A DNA stretch of 64,000 nt. Source: Gluconacetobacter dulcium (lineage in GTDB: Bacteria > Pseudomonadota > Alphaproteobacteria > Acetobacterales > Acetobacteraceae). Made by a program: the position numbers and the translations under genes. The notes beneath the pieces are model-generated. The model worked only from the letters and a program-made list of their open reading frames with translations, was not told the DNA's origin and did not search any database. Positions 35,560-44,192 of this stretch are shown here, one piece after another; positions within the stretch are counted from its first letter, which is position 1, and the number at the start of each line of letters is the position of its first letter. The stretch is taken from the NCBI RefSeq assembly GCF_014174165.1, contig NZ_JABEQN010000001.1, positions 248,001 to 312,000 of the forward strand, written 5' to 3'.

Positions 35560-36165
35560 ATGACGGCGCTCGCGCCACCGCTCCGGCAGTCGCTCCGCCG
35601 TGCCGCCTGCACGGTGGCCGCCATCGTGGCGCTGCTGGCCCTCTATGCCGGCTGGAGCGGCGGCTTCAGCCTGTTCGGCTCTCCGGTCCCGCCGGCCCCG
35701 GCCCCGCGCCTCGCCCTGCGCGACGATCTGGGCCACCCGTTCGACCCGGCAACGCTGCGCGGCCGGGCAACATTGGTCTATTTCGGCTATGTGCGCTGTC
35801 CCGATGTCTGCCCGACGGTGCTGGCGGCGCTGGAACAGGTCTTCGCCCGGCTGGGCCCCGACGCGGCGCGAACGGGCGTCCTGTTCGTCACGCTGGACCC
35901 GGCCCACGACACGCCCGCCGTGCTGCATGCCTACCTTTCCCATTTCCAGCCCGCTCCCACCGGCCTGACCGGCCGCCCGGACGAACTGGCCGCCACGGCC
36001 CGCGCCTGGGGCATCGGCTGGACGGGCACCGACGGCCACATCAACCACAATTCGGTCCTGACGCTGGTCGGCCCGGACGGGCAGATGCGCGCGCGCTACG
36101 GCATGACGCAACTCAACGCCCCGGAATCCATGGCCGCCGACATCCACGCGGTCCTGTCCCGATGA
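35560..36165 (+). CDS. SCO1/SenC copper chaperone
   Basis: 201 residues. An N-terminal membrane anchor (VAAIVALLALYAGW) holds a thioredoxin-like domain with the copper motif CPDVCP and the distal His in NHNSVLTLVG. SCO proteins load copper into CuA of oxidase subunit II. It follows subunit I by seven bases and overlaps ctaG by four. Confidence 0.92.
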   Translation: MTALAPPLRQSLRRAACTVAAIVALLALYAGWSGGFSLFGSPVPPAPAPRLALRDDLGHPFDPATLRGRATLVYFGYVRCPDVCPTVLAALEQVFARLGPDAARTGVLFVTLDPAHDTPAVLHAYLSHFQPAPTGLTGRPDELAATARAWGIGWTGTDGHINHNSVLTLVGPDGQMRARYGMTQLNAPESMAADIHAVLSR

Positions 36166-36902
36166 GAGGCTGGAGCCCACTGTTCCAGGCCGGCTGGGTC
36201 GCCGCCGGGCTGCTCGCCGGCTCCGCGATCCTGCTCCTGGCCGCCCGGCACCAGCGTCCATCCTGGCGACTGGCGGCGGCGGGCGCCGGCACGGCCCTGC
36301 TGGCGGCCTCCTGCACCGGCCTGCGCGACCCGCTGGCCTCGATGACCCAATATACCGCCGGCCTGATGGTACTGGGCCAGGTCGTCCCCCCGTTCCTGCT
36401 GCTCGCCATGCCCATGCCGACACACCGGCGCGCCCCCCATGTCGCGGGCTGGGCACGCGATCCCGGCGTGGCGGCGGCCCTGTTCGGCGGGCTGGCAATC
36501 GCCACCGGCCTGCCCGCGATCCTCGACCGTTCGCTGGCCAACGCGCTGTTCAGCGCCCCGCTGGGCCTGCTGGACCTGCTGGCCGGCCTGCTGTTCTGGG
36601 CGCAGTTGATGCCGGACAGCCGGCTCATCCGGCACAACCCGCTGGCCGGAGCCTATGCGCTGCTGGGCAGCCTGCCGATGACGGTGGTGGCGGTCGTCTG
36701 GATGACGGCGCCGCGCGTGCTGTACGCCCCCTATCTGGACGTACTGTGCCGATGGGATCTGACACCGCTTGAAGATCAGCACTGGGCAGGATTCGTGATG
36801 CTGGTCGCCGGCCTGCCGCTCCAGGTGGTCGGGACATGGCTGCTGGTCGCCGCCCCGGCAAAGCCCCCGCCGACCTTGACCGGCCCCGCCAAATCCCCTT
36901 AG
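36162..36902 (+). CDS. Cytochrome c oxidase assembly factor, CtaG (caa3) family
   Basis: 246 residues with about seven membrane helices. Motifs in common with the caa3-type CtaG family are the short HNPLAGAYALLGSLPMTVVAVVWM region and the DPLASMTQYTAGLMVLGQ region. It likely helps insert copper into subunit I. It starts inside the SCO gene's end (ATGA) and closes the operon. Confidence 0.82.
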   Translation: MRGWSPLFQAGWVAAGLLAGSAILLLAARHQRPSWRLAAAGAGTALLAASCTGLRDPLASMTQYTAGLMVLGQVVPPFLLLAMPMPTHRRAPHVAGWARDPGVAAALFGGLAIATGLPAILDRSLANALFSAPLGLLDLLAGLLFWAQLMPDSRLIRHNPLAGAYALLGSLPMTVVAVVWMTAPRVLYAPYLDVLCRWDLTPLEDQHWAGFVMLVAGLPLQVVGTWLLVAAPAKPPPTLTGPAKSP

Positions 36903-37056
36903 GTGCGTCGCATGAGCACCCCGTCCTTCCTCTCCGGACTGTATTACGCGCCGCATTCATAGCGGCGGGGGCGTATTATCATGGTCAACCGCTGCGTCGT
37001 CAGCGGTCGAACCTCCGAGAGTCCTCCTGGCAACGCAGCTTCCCGAAAGCAGTGTC

Positions 37057-37860
37057 ATGTCAGACGGATCGTCTCTCTCCTCTCCCGCCCCGGCGTCTCT
37101 CCCCCTGGTCGGCCTGTTCGGCTTCGGCGCCTTCGGCCGGCTGATCGCCACCCATCTGGCTGCCCATTGCCGCATCCGCGTCCACGATCCCCTCCTCCAG
37201 CCCGGTCCCGTCATGCCGGGGGTCACGGCGACGACGCTGGAGGGCGCAGCCGGCTGCCCGATCGTCATCCTGGCCGTTCCGGTCACGCGGATGCAGGCGG
37301 TGGCGCGCAGCATCGCACCGCACCTGCCACCTCATGCGCTGGTCGCCGATGTCGGATCGGTCAAGATCCTGCCGGCGGACATCCTGTGCCGCGAACTGCC
37401 CGCGCATGTCCGCATCATCGCCACCCACCCGCTGTTCGGCCCGCAGAGCGCGCGCGACGGCATCGCAGGCCACCGCATCGTGCTCTGCCCGCTACGCGGC
37501 ACCCGGCCAGGCCCCCTCGCCGCGTTCCTGCGCCGCACCCTGGGGCTGGAGGTCATCGTGACCACGCCCGACGCCCACGACCGAGACGCCGCGATGGCGC
37601 AGGGCCTGACCCATCTGCTGGCCCATATCCTCTCCGAAATGGGTCCGATGCCCGAACGGATCAGCACCAGCAGTTTCGCCCTCATCCGCGCCGCCGCCGC
37701 CATGGTGCAAAACGATGCCCCGGAGGTCTCCCACGCCATCGCCCACCTCAACCCCCATGCCCGCGCCGTCCGCCGGCAATTCTGCGCCATCGCCGGCCGG
37801 ATCGCGGAAAGTGATGACGCACACGGCGTATCCCCCTTCCCGGACCATGCATTCGGGTGA
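37057..37860 (+). CDS. tyrA: Prephenate/arogenate dehydrogenase
   Basis: 267 residues. It oxidises prephenate (or arogenate) on the way to tyrosine. The N-terminal NAD(P) motif GLFGFGAFGRL, the middle VADVGSVK and THPLFGPQSARDG, and the end typical of the TyrA family are seen. No C-terminal ACT domain is present. It has no link to the oxidase operon before it and is separated by about 150 bases. Confidence 0.88.
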   Translation: MSDGSSLSSPAPASLPLVGLFGFGAFGRLIATHLAAHCRIRVHDPLLQPGPVMPGVTATTLEGAAGCPIVILAVPVTRMQAVARSIAPHLPPHALVADVGSVKILPADILCRELPAHVRIIATHPLFGPQSARDGIAGHRIVLCPLRGTRPGPLAAFLRRTLGLEVIVTTPDAHDRDAAMAQGLTHLLAHILSEMGPMPERISTSSFALIRAAAAMVQNDAPEVSHAIAHLNPHARAVRRQFCAIAGRIAESDDAHGVSPFPDHAFG

Positions 37861-37895
37861 AAGATGATGACGTCTTCGACAGGGAGAAGAAGATC

Positions 37896-38231
37896 ATGAC
37901 AACGATCGACCCCGTGACGTATGTCGTCGCCGACGCGCATACGGCGCGCCTGCTGCGCCACGAAGGGCATGCGCTGCACACGACCGACCACATCGCACCC
38001 ACCGAACATTTCGCCGCCACCATCGCCGAGGCGCTGAATCGCGGCGTGACCGACGGCACGATCAGCCGCTTCATCCTGGCCGCGCCGGGTCATCTCCTGC
38101 ACGCCATCCGCGCCGAACTGACCGGCGTCGCGCAGGACAAGCTGATCCTGGCCGTGCCCAAGGAACTGGCACAACTGCCCGACCACGAGCTGATCCAGCA
38201 TTTCGACATTCCGGCAACCGGCTGGCCGTAA
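37896..38231 (+). CDS. Short host-attachment-domain protein
   Basis: 111 residues from the ATG at 37896 (GGAGAAGA upstream); a GTG at 37857 overlapping the tyrA stop is the alternative. The start TYVVADAHTARLLRH and the end SRFILAAPGHLLHAIRAEL, ELAQLPDHELIQHF match the Host_attach family (named for a plant-bacterium attachment gene), but it is about 30 residues shorter than usual in the middle. The true function of this family is unclear. Confidence 0.7.
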   Translation: MTTIDPVTYVVADAHTARLLRHEGHALHTTDHIAPTEHFAATIAEALNRGVTDGTISRFILAAPGHLLHAIRAELTGVAQDKLILAVPKELAQLPDHELIQHFDIPATGWP

Positions 38232-38257
38232 CCCTCTCTTCGGTTACAGCGCCGGAG

Positions 38258-38569
38258 TCAGGCTCCGGCGCCCTCGGTGCCCGCGCCGGGGCGCCGGGCC
38301 CACGCCTCCAGATCGAGAAAAGCCTCGATCATCCGTTCCAGCGCGATGGCGCGGTTCGGCAGGTCCGACTGCCGCGCCTGCCAATCCTCGACGCGCCGCA
38401 GAACGGAAACATTCAGCGTAACCGTCACACGCTCGCCGTCTCCCACCCCCTGCGAAGGCGCAGGCTCCGGCGCGGTCCGGGGCGCCTGCAAGACCGAATA
38501 CAGCCCCGCCACCTGGGCGCGCAGCGCGGTCAGGTGCGACAGGATCTCAATGGCGGTCAGATCAGCCAT
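38258..38569 (-). CDS. Small protein with ribbon-helix-helix-like end
   Basis: 103 residues from the ATG at 38569, which has GGAGG about eight bases upstream. After an N-terminal helix (ATEILSHL-like AIEILSHLTALRAQVAGLYSVL) and a Pro-rich linker, VTVTLNVSVLRRVEDWQ and RAIALERMIEAFLDLEAW have the strand-helix-helix pattern of ribbon-helix-helix proteins. DNA binding is therefore possible. No known family assigned. Confidence 0.55.
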   Translation of the reverse strand: MADLTAIEILSHLTALRAQVAGLYSVLQAPRTAPEPAPSQGVGDGERVTVTLNVSVLRRVEDWQARQSDLPNRAIALERMIEAFLDLEAWARRPGAGTEGAGA

Positions 38570-38750
38570 GACCGTTTCCTCCGAACCAGACAAGGACCGA
38601 AAAAGACACGGCCACCCGTCTTCGTAGCGCGCCATGCCTGCCATGGTTCCATTCCCTCCCCGGCGCGGCGGGCCTCCCTTCTGGACACCCACCCACGTTC
38701 CCGGTCATATGCGCCATCGGCGGGCCAGCGCCCGGACAAAAGCCTGATGG

Positions 38751-40034
38751 ATGCGACCATTGAGACAAAACGGCCATGCCGGAAACCCGGATGCGGGGAT
38801 CAAGATCCTGTTCGCGTTCGAAAATCCGCTCCCCAGCGCCGAGGCCGACGCCGAAGTCTTCATCACCACCGCCCGCTACCTGGCCCGCCTGACCTCCCGC
38901 GCGCGGCTGCACGTTCCCATGCGCGACCGGGCCTCCTGCGCGACCCTGGCCGAGGCCACGGGCCTGGACATCGTGCGCGCCTGGGCACCGGCCAGCCCGG
39001 CCGCCCTGCGTCACCTGATGTGCGGCCTGACCATCGTCTGCCGCAGCGCCTTCCGCCAGGCCGATCTGGTCTATACCCGCAATCTGTGGATCGCCTGGAT
39101 GGCCATCCGGTTCGGCCAGCGCGTGGTCTTCGACCATTATCGCCCGTGGCCCGACCAGATCCCTCCGCTCCGCCGCTGGCTGCACCGGCTGATGAACCAC
39201 CCGCGCTTCATCCTCCATATCTGCCACTCGGATTATACGCGGCGGAAATATCTGGAACTGGGGGTGCCCGCCGCAAAACTGCGCTGCATCCATAACGGCT
39301 TCGAACCCGGACGGCTGGATGCGATCCCCGCCCCGGCCATCGCGCGACAGGCCCTGTCCATTCCCACAACCGCCCGGACGATCGTCTATACGGGCCGGAT
39401 CAACCAGAAGAAGGGCCTCGATGTCGTCATCGAGGCGGCGCGCCTGCTGCCCGACCGACTGTTCATCCTCGTCGGTTCCTATGGCGAAGGACCGATCGAG
39501 GAAAAGGCCCGCCTCCTGCCCAACGTGCGGATCGTTCCCTTCCAGCCATCCGAGGCCCTGGGCCAGTATGTCGCGGCGGCCGATATCCTGCTGGTCCCAC
39601 CGTCGCTCCAGCCCCTGACGCGGTTCGGATCGACGGTACTTCCGCTCAAGCTGTTCTTCTACCTGGCCTCCGGCCGCCCGATCCTGGCCGGAAAGACGCC
39701 GGACGTGCAGGAAATCCTGCGCCACGAAGAAAATGCCTATCTCTGCCAGCCTGATTCCCCCCAGGCGCTGGCCGACGCCGTGCGACGACTGACCGACGAC
39801 CCCACCCTGTGCGCACGCCTCGCCGAAGCCGCGCAGGCGGAAAGCCGCACCCTGACATGGGAAGCCCGCGCCACGCGGATCATGACCGCGATCTCCGAGC
39901 GCCTGGCCGCCGCACCCGATCCGGTCGAACGCTGGAAGACACCCCAATGGCGGCAGTACCGGCACCAATCCTGGCGCTGGCTGCAACATCTGATCCGCAC
40001 AGGGTCGCCGATCCTGCCGCCCTCAGGCTCCTGA
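38751..40034 (+). CDS. Glycosyltransferase, GT4 family
   Basis: 427 residues. The GT-B C-terminal half has RTIVYTGRINQKKGLDVVIEAARLL and a nucleotide-sugar site ending PLKLFFYLASGRPILAGKTPDVQEIL, with the EX7E-like FYLASGRPI region of GT4 enzymes. The N-terminal acceptor half has NLWIAWMAIRF and DHYRPWPDQIPP. It is cytoplasmic or membrane-associated. It probably adds sugar to LPS or another surface glycan, as lptF and lptG follow. No good ribosome binding site precedes the start, so the start is uncertain. Confidence 0.82.
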   Translation: MRPLRQNGHAGNPDAGIKILFAFENPLPSAEADAEVFITTARYLARLTSRARLHVPMRDRASCATLAEATGLDIVRAWAPASPAALRHLMCGLTIVCRSAFRQADLVYTRNLWIAWMAIRFGQRVVFDHYRPWPDQIPPLRRWLHRLMNHPRFILHICHSDYTRRKYLELGVPAAKLRCIHNGFEPGRLDAIPAPAIARQALSIPTTARTIVYTGRINQKKGLDVVIEAARLLPDRLFILVGSYGEGPIEEKARLLPNVRIVPFQPSEALGQYVAAADILLVPPSLQPLTRFGSTVLPLKLFFYLASGRPILAGKTPDVQEILRHEENAYLCQPDSPQALADAVRRLTDDPTLCARLAEAAQAESRTLTWEARATRIMTAISERLAAAPDPVERWKTPQWRQYRHQSWRWLQHLIRTGSPILPPSGS

Positions 40035-40156
40035 AGCCGGCGGGCCGCGAGCGGTTTGACGAAAATGGGCCTCTCTTTTATTCTCGATCGGTCACGGGCA
40101 TGTTCCCATGCGGCACAGACCGCACCCGTCCCGCGTGACAGGGCGAAGAGAGTCAC

Positions 40157-41299
40157 TTGTACGCCCCGGCGCGATCCATGCCCCCGACGGACGGTTTTCA
40201 TACCTTGATCATTCGTACCTATCTTCTGCGCGAAATCGGGAAGCCACTGGCAACCATGCTGGTGGTGTGCATGGCCCTGTTCGCCGGCTACAGCGCCGCC
40301 GATTTCCTGTCGGACGCGGTCAACGGGCTGCTGTCCACCAACACGATCGTGGAACTGATCGTGCTCAAGCTCCTGATCAGCCTGGAAGTCCTGGTCCCGG
40401 TGGCGCTGTACCTGTCCATCGTGCTGGCACTGGGCACATTGTACGGCAATTCCGAAATCACGGCGCTCCATGCCCTGCGCGTCACCCCCGGCATGCTGCT
40501 CCGCCATGTCATGACACTGGCCGGGTGCGTCGCCATCGGGGTCGGCATCCTGTCGCTGGTCGTGCGCCCGTGGGCGTACGAGCGCCTGCATGCCCTCTCG
40601 CGCAGCGCCGAACTGACGTTGGATGTGGACGCAATGCAACCCGGCACCTTCTACGTCGTGCAGAACGGCGCGCGCGTCATCTTCCTCACCCGGCGCCAGG
40701 GGCCCAACGGCCCGGCACGGGATATCTTCGTCCAGTTGCGCCGCCCCAACGACACAAGGATCATCCATGCCGAACTCGGCTATCCCGTAGCCGACGACGT
40801 CAACGGCCGGACCGATTTCTACGTGCGGCTGAAGAATGCCCATATCTACGATATCGCCACCCGGCCGGGCGCGCATGACCAGGTCATGACCGTGCGCGAA
40901 ATCACGCAGGACCCGAACCGCCATGTGGTGGACGCGCCGGACGACAGTTCGGTGACCACCGGCAGCCTGAGCATCGCCGCCTCGCACCAGCCGGCGGACG
41001 TGGCGGAATTCCAGTGGCGCCTGTCCACCCCCCTCACAACCATATTGCTGGCGATGCTGGCGGTGCCGCTGGCACGCGGGCGCCCCCGGCAGAACCGCTA
41101 CGGCAAGCTGGGGACCGCGATCCTGATCTTCTTCGTCTATTACCTGCTCTATACGTCCGCCCGCACCTGGGTGCAGCACGGCATGGTGGCCGCGTTCCCC
41201 GGCATCTGGTGGGCGCCCGCCCTGCTGGCGGTCCTGACCGGCTTCATGCTGCGCGGCCAGATCGCCGATCTCCTGTCCCGACGGGCCGACGCGCCATGA
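40157..41299 (+). CDS. lptF: LPS export ABC transporter permease LptF
   Basis: 380 residues from a TTG with GAAGAGAG upstream; an ATG at 40178 is the alternative. Six membrane helices flank a periplasmic beta-jellyroll region, the YjgP/YjgQ family layout. Motifs: LIIRTYLLREIGKPL at the start, NSEITALHALRVTPGMLL (coupling helix), and EFQWRLSTPLTTILLAMLAVPLARGRPRQNRYGKL. LptF with LptG extracts LPS from the inner membrane. It overlaps lptG by ATGA. Confidence 0.9.
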   Translation: MYAPARSMPPTDGFHTLIIRTYLLREIGKPLATMLVVCMALFAGYSAADFLSDAVNGLLSTNTIVELIVLKLLISLEVLVPVALYLSIVLALGTLYGNSEITALHALRVTPGMLLRHVMTLAGCVAIGVGILSLVVRPWAYERLHALSRSAELTLDVDAMQPGTFYVVQNGARVIFLTRRQGPNGPARDIFVQLRRPNDTRIIHAELGYPVADDVNGRTDFYVRLKNAHIYDIATRPGAHDQVMTVREITQDPNRHVVDAPDDSSVTTGSLSIAASHQPADVAEFQWRLSTPLTTILLAMLAVPLARGRPRQNRYGKLGTAILIFFVYYLLYTSARTWVQHGMVAAFPGIWWAPALLAVLTGFMLRGQIADLLSRRADAP

Positions 41300-42375
41300 A
41301 ACTGAAACGCTTCGACCGCTATATCCAGCTCGTCACGCTGCGGGCCTTCGTCCTGGTCGCACTGGGGCTCACGGCCCTGTTCAGCCTCCTGGAATTCGTC
41401 GACCAGCTCTCCTACGTCGGCCAGGGACATTATCGCCTGGCCGACGCCGCCGCCTATACCGCCCTGCTGGCGCCGGCACGCTTCATGCAGGTCACGCCCA
41501 TCGCGCTGCTGCTGGCATGCCTGCTGGGCCTGGGCGGCCTCGCCAAACATTCCGAGCTTACGGCCCTGCAAGGGATCGGACTCTCCGAAATGCAGATCAT
41601 CGGCGCCGTGCTGCGCCTGATCGTGCCGACGATCGTCCTGCTGTTCCTGGTCGGGCAGTTCGTCGTGCCCTCGGCGCGCCACATGGCGCAGCAGGGGCGT
41701 GCCACCGCCCTCACCTCCGGCGCGGTGAACGCCGCGGACAACACGGCGTTCTGGGCTCATGGCGACCAGCAGTTTCTCGGCGTCCACCGCTTCGTCAACG
41801 AAAAGCTGGGCGAAGACATCGACATCTACCGTTTCGACGACCAGGGCGCGCTGACACGCTATCTGCATGCGGCCCACGCCACGATCGGCGCGGACGACAA
41901 CTGGGTTCTGACGGACGTCACACGCAAGGACATCGTCGCCGACCAGTTCCACACGAGCCACCAGGACAGCATGACATGGCATGCCTTCCTGTCGTCGCGG
42001 CAGATCCGTTTCCTCAGCCTGCCGCCCGAGAGCGTGCCGCCCATCGCCCTGTATCGCTACATTCGCGATCTCAAGCGGCATCATCTGCCGGCCACGCGCT
42101 ACGAGCAGGAACTATGGTCGCGCATCAGCACGCCATTCGCCATGATCGCGCTGATCGCCTGCGCCGCACCCTTCGTCTTCGGGCCACCGCGCTCGCAGAG
42201 CCTCGGCTATCGCATGGCCATCGGCATCGCGATCGCCATCGTGTTCTCACTGGGGCAGGAAATCACCAACCGGCTGGGCCTGCTGCTGGACCTGAACCCG
42301 GCGATCACAGCCCTCACCCCTCCCATCCTGCTGATGCTGTCGGCGGCCTATCTCTTCATCCACACCCGAGAATAA
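41296..42375 (+). CDS. lptG: LPS export ABC transporter permease LptG
   Basis: 359 residues with six membrane helices. Start FDRYIQLVTLRAFVLVALG, coupling helix HSELTALQGIGLSEMQIIGAVL and end ELWSRISTPFAMIALIACAAPFVFGPPRS fit LptG. It is translated with lptF through a four-base overlap. Its partner ATPase lptB is not in the window. Confidence 0.9.
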   Translation: MKLKRFDRYIQLVTLRAFVLVALGLTALFSLLEFVDQLSYVGQGHYRLADAAAYTALLAPARFMQVTPIALLLACLLGLGGLAKHSELTALQGIGLSEMQIIGAVLRLIVPTIVLLFLVGQFVVPSARHMAQQGRATALTSGAVNAADNTAFWAHGDQQFLGVHRFVNEKLGEDIDIYRFDDQGALTRYLHAAHATIGADDNWVLTDVTRKDIVADQFHTSHQDSMTWHAFLSSRQIRFLSLPPESVPPIALYRYIRDLKRHHLPATRYEQELWSRISTPFAMIALIACAAPFVFGPPRSQSLGYRMAIGIAIAIVFSLGQEITNRLGLLLDLNPAITALTPPILLMLSAAYLFIHTRE

Positions 42376-42413
42376 AGAACCAAGCTCCCAACCACCCGAA
42401 AACGAACGGGTTT

Positions 42414-42457
42414 CCAAAGGGCGACTGCCCTTTGGTGGGTCAAGGGCAAAGCCCTTG
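42414..42457. terminator. Double hairpin between convergent genes
   Basis: Stem CCAAAGGGC/GCCCTTTGG (loop GACT) is followed by stem CAAGGGC/GCCCTTG (loop AAA). There is no long T run, so it may be a recurrent intergenic element that acts as a bidirectional transcription barrier between lptG and the leftward phosphatidyltransferase gene. Confidence 0.55.
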
Positions 42458-42462
42458 CCGCA

Positions 42463-43479
42463 TCACGGCACGAGCGACGCTTCCGCCTTCACCGCGAACA
42501 CCGCCTGATCGCGGCGGCGTTCACCGGGGCAAGGCACGTCCCCGGCCAGACCATCAAGTCCGGCCATGAACGCCCCGTCGCACATGCGCTGTCGCGCCAG
42601 CAGCAGCATCAGGATCGCCGAGAACCCCACGATCTCGAACATGAAATAAGCCAGCGGCACGCGGCAGATCACGCAGAGAAAGATGCCGATCGTCCGATAA
42701 TTGGCGGACAGGATCGACCAGCCACGCAGCAGCGGCGCAAACGCCTCGCGATAGGCCTGGCGGATCACCGGCCCCCGGTCGGGATGCTCGGCCAGCAACG
42801 CCGCCAGCCGCTGGTTCAGCCCCGCCTCCCCGCCCGGCGCGGTCAGCGCCTCAAGCCGATTATACAGCCCGAACAGCAGGTCGCCCACGCGCCGGCCGGA
42901 GGCGACCTTCGCCCGTGCCACCGGCGCCGATCCACGCGCCCAGCCCCAGAAATTATAATCCTGCCGCTGCCGTTCATAGGCGGCCGACTGCACCGCATGG
43001 CATCCGCCCGCCAGCACGACCAGCGCCCAGACCCACGCGCCGTAGAGGGCGGAAAGCGCCAGCGCCAGCCCGACATAAACCGAGACGAACGTCACGTAAT
43101 CGCAGATACCGTCCAGAATCTTGCCGGTCTGCGACTGCTTGCCCGTCAGGCGCGCAAGCTGGCCGTCCGCCCCGTCCATCACATGCCAGACGACCATGAG
43201 CAGGAACCCGGCCACCGCGAAACGCACATCGCCGACATGGTGATAGGCCGCCCCCGCCAGCACCCCGGCCGCCATCCCGCCGAGCGACACGGCATTGGGT
43301 GCCACCCCCAGACGCGCGAAATGCCGCGTCAGCCATCCCGAAACCGGATGGATGACGTACAGGTTGGTCAGTTCTTCGATTTCCGACGTGCGCCGCACGG
43401 GATCTGTCTGCTGCAACACGATGGCACCCTTGTTTCCCTGGTTCCCCGCGCCATACGGGCCGGGAGCGATCCCTGTCAA
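42463..43479 (-). CDS. CDP-alcohol phosphatidyltransferase family enzyme (inositol pathway)
   Basis: 338 residues from a TTG that overlaps the stop of the upstream gene, with AAGGG before it. The diagnostic motif D-xx-DG-xx-AR-x8-G-xxx-D-xxx-D is complete: Asp102, Asp105, Arg110, Gly119, Asp123, Asp127. About six membrane helices. The family joins a CDP-activated alcohol to a second alcohol. Because the two genes before it make inositol phosphate and probably CDP-inositol, it likely transfers inositol phosphate to a lipid or to inositol. A long soluble insert at about 170-260 is unlike the compact PgsA or PssA enzymes. Third gene of a tight operon. Confidence 0.87.
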   Translation of the reverse strand: MTGIAPGPYGAGNQGNKGAIVLQQTDPVRRTSEIEELTNLYVIHPVSGWLTRHFARLGVAPNAVSLGGMAAGVLAGAAYHHVGDVRFAVAGFLLMVVWHVMDGADGQLARLTGKQSQTGKILDGICDYVTFVSVYVGLALALSALYGAWVWALVVLAGGCHAVQSAAYERQRQDYNFWGWARGSAPVARAKVASGRRVGDLLFGLYNRLEALTAPGGEAGLNQRLAALLAEHPDRGPVIRQAYREAFAPLLRGWSILSANYRTIGIFLCVICRVPLAYFMFEIVGFSAILMLLLARQRMCDGAFMAGLDGLAGDVPCPGERRRDQAVFAVKAEASLVP

Positions 43480-44192
43480 AGCAGCCCTTGGGCCATCAGA
43501 CGTTCGGCCTTGTCGTAGGCCACCGGATCATCGACATCGATCCACAGATGTTCGCCGATATCGAGGACATACGCCTTGTGCCAGCGGGCCAGCGTGTTCA
43601 TGGCGCCGGATATACTATCCTCGCCCTCTGCCTGGCTGCTTTCCAGCGCATCGAACATCTCGGGCGTACACCGGAAGATCCCGGTATCGAACGCATTGAA
43701 CTCCGTCAGCGACTTGCCGATACGCTCGATCCGTCCGTCCCGACACAGAACGCGCGTCACGTCGTCCGGATCGTTCAGCATGCGCTCCACATTGCTGTCA
43801 ACACCCAGCGTCACACCGTCCCGGCCTGTCGGGATCGCCGCCATCAGGCGATTGATCTCCGGGTCCAGCACATGGTCGCACATCGTCAGCAGAAACGGCC
43901 CGTCGAGGAACGGCCGGGCACAGAGAACGGAAACCCCGTTGGCGCGGTCCCATGCCGGATTATGCACATGGGTCACGCGCCCCCCGTCACATTCCGCCAT
44001 GTCGTCCAGGGCCGTACGCAACTCATCGCCGCGATAGCCGTTGATGATGACGAATTCATCGACCCCACCACGGCGGGCACGGTCGATAACCTCGGCGATC
44101 AGGGGCCGCCCCCGGATCGTGACCAGGGGCTTGAGCGGCCCCTTGTCACGCAGACGGCTGCCCTGCCCTGCGGCGACGATCAGGCACTTCAT
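43476..44192 (-). CDS. Nucleotidyltransferase, likely CTP:inositol-1-phosphate cytidylyltransferase
   Basis: 238 residues. The GT-A nucleotidyltransferase motif CLIVAAGQGSRLRDKGPLKPLV opens the protein (core AAGQGSRL and LKPL), and TMCDHVLDP, NAFDTGIFRCTPE follow. DHVxDP and FDTGxF are features of the inositol-1-phosphate cytidylyltransferases. Its neighbours, inositol phosphate synthase upstream and a CDP-alcohol transferase downstream (both overlapping), strongly suggest CDP-inositol as product. Another sugar-phosphate as substrate is not excluded by sequence alone. Confidence 0.82.
   Translation of the reverse strand: MKCLIVAAGQGSRLRDKGPLKPLVTIRGRPLIAEVIDRARRGGVDEFVIINGYRGDELRTALDDMAECDGGRVTHVHNPAWDRANGVSVLCARPFLDGPFLLTMCDHVLDPEINRLMAAIPTGRDGVTLGVDSNVERMLNDPDDVTRVLCRDGRIERIGKSLTEFNAFDTGIFRCTPEMFDALESSQAEGEDSISGAMNTLARWHKAYVLDIGEHLWIDVDDPVAYDKAERLMAQGLL

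Noticed and set aside
37896-38231. Prophage or phage attachment gene
   Set aside because: Host_attach refers to plant attachment, no phage genes lie near, and the gene sits among ordinary metabolic genes.
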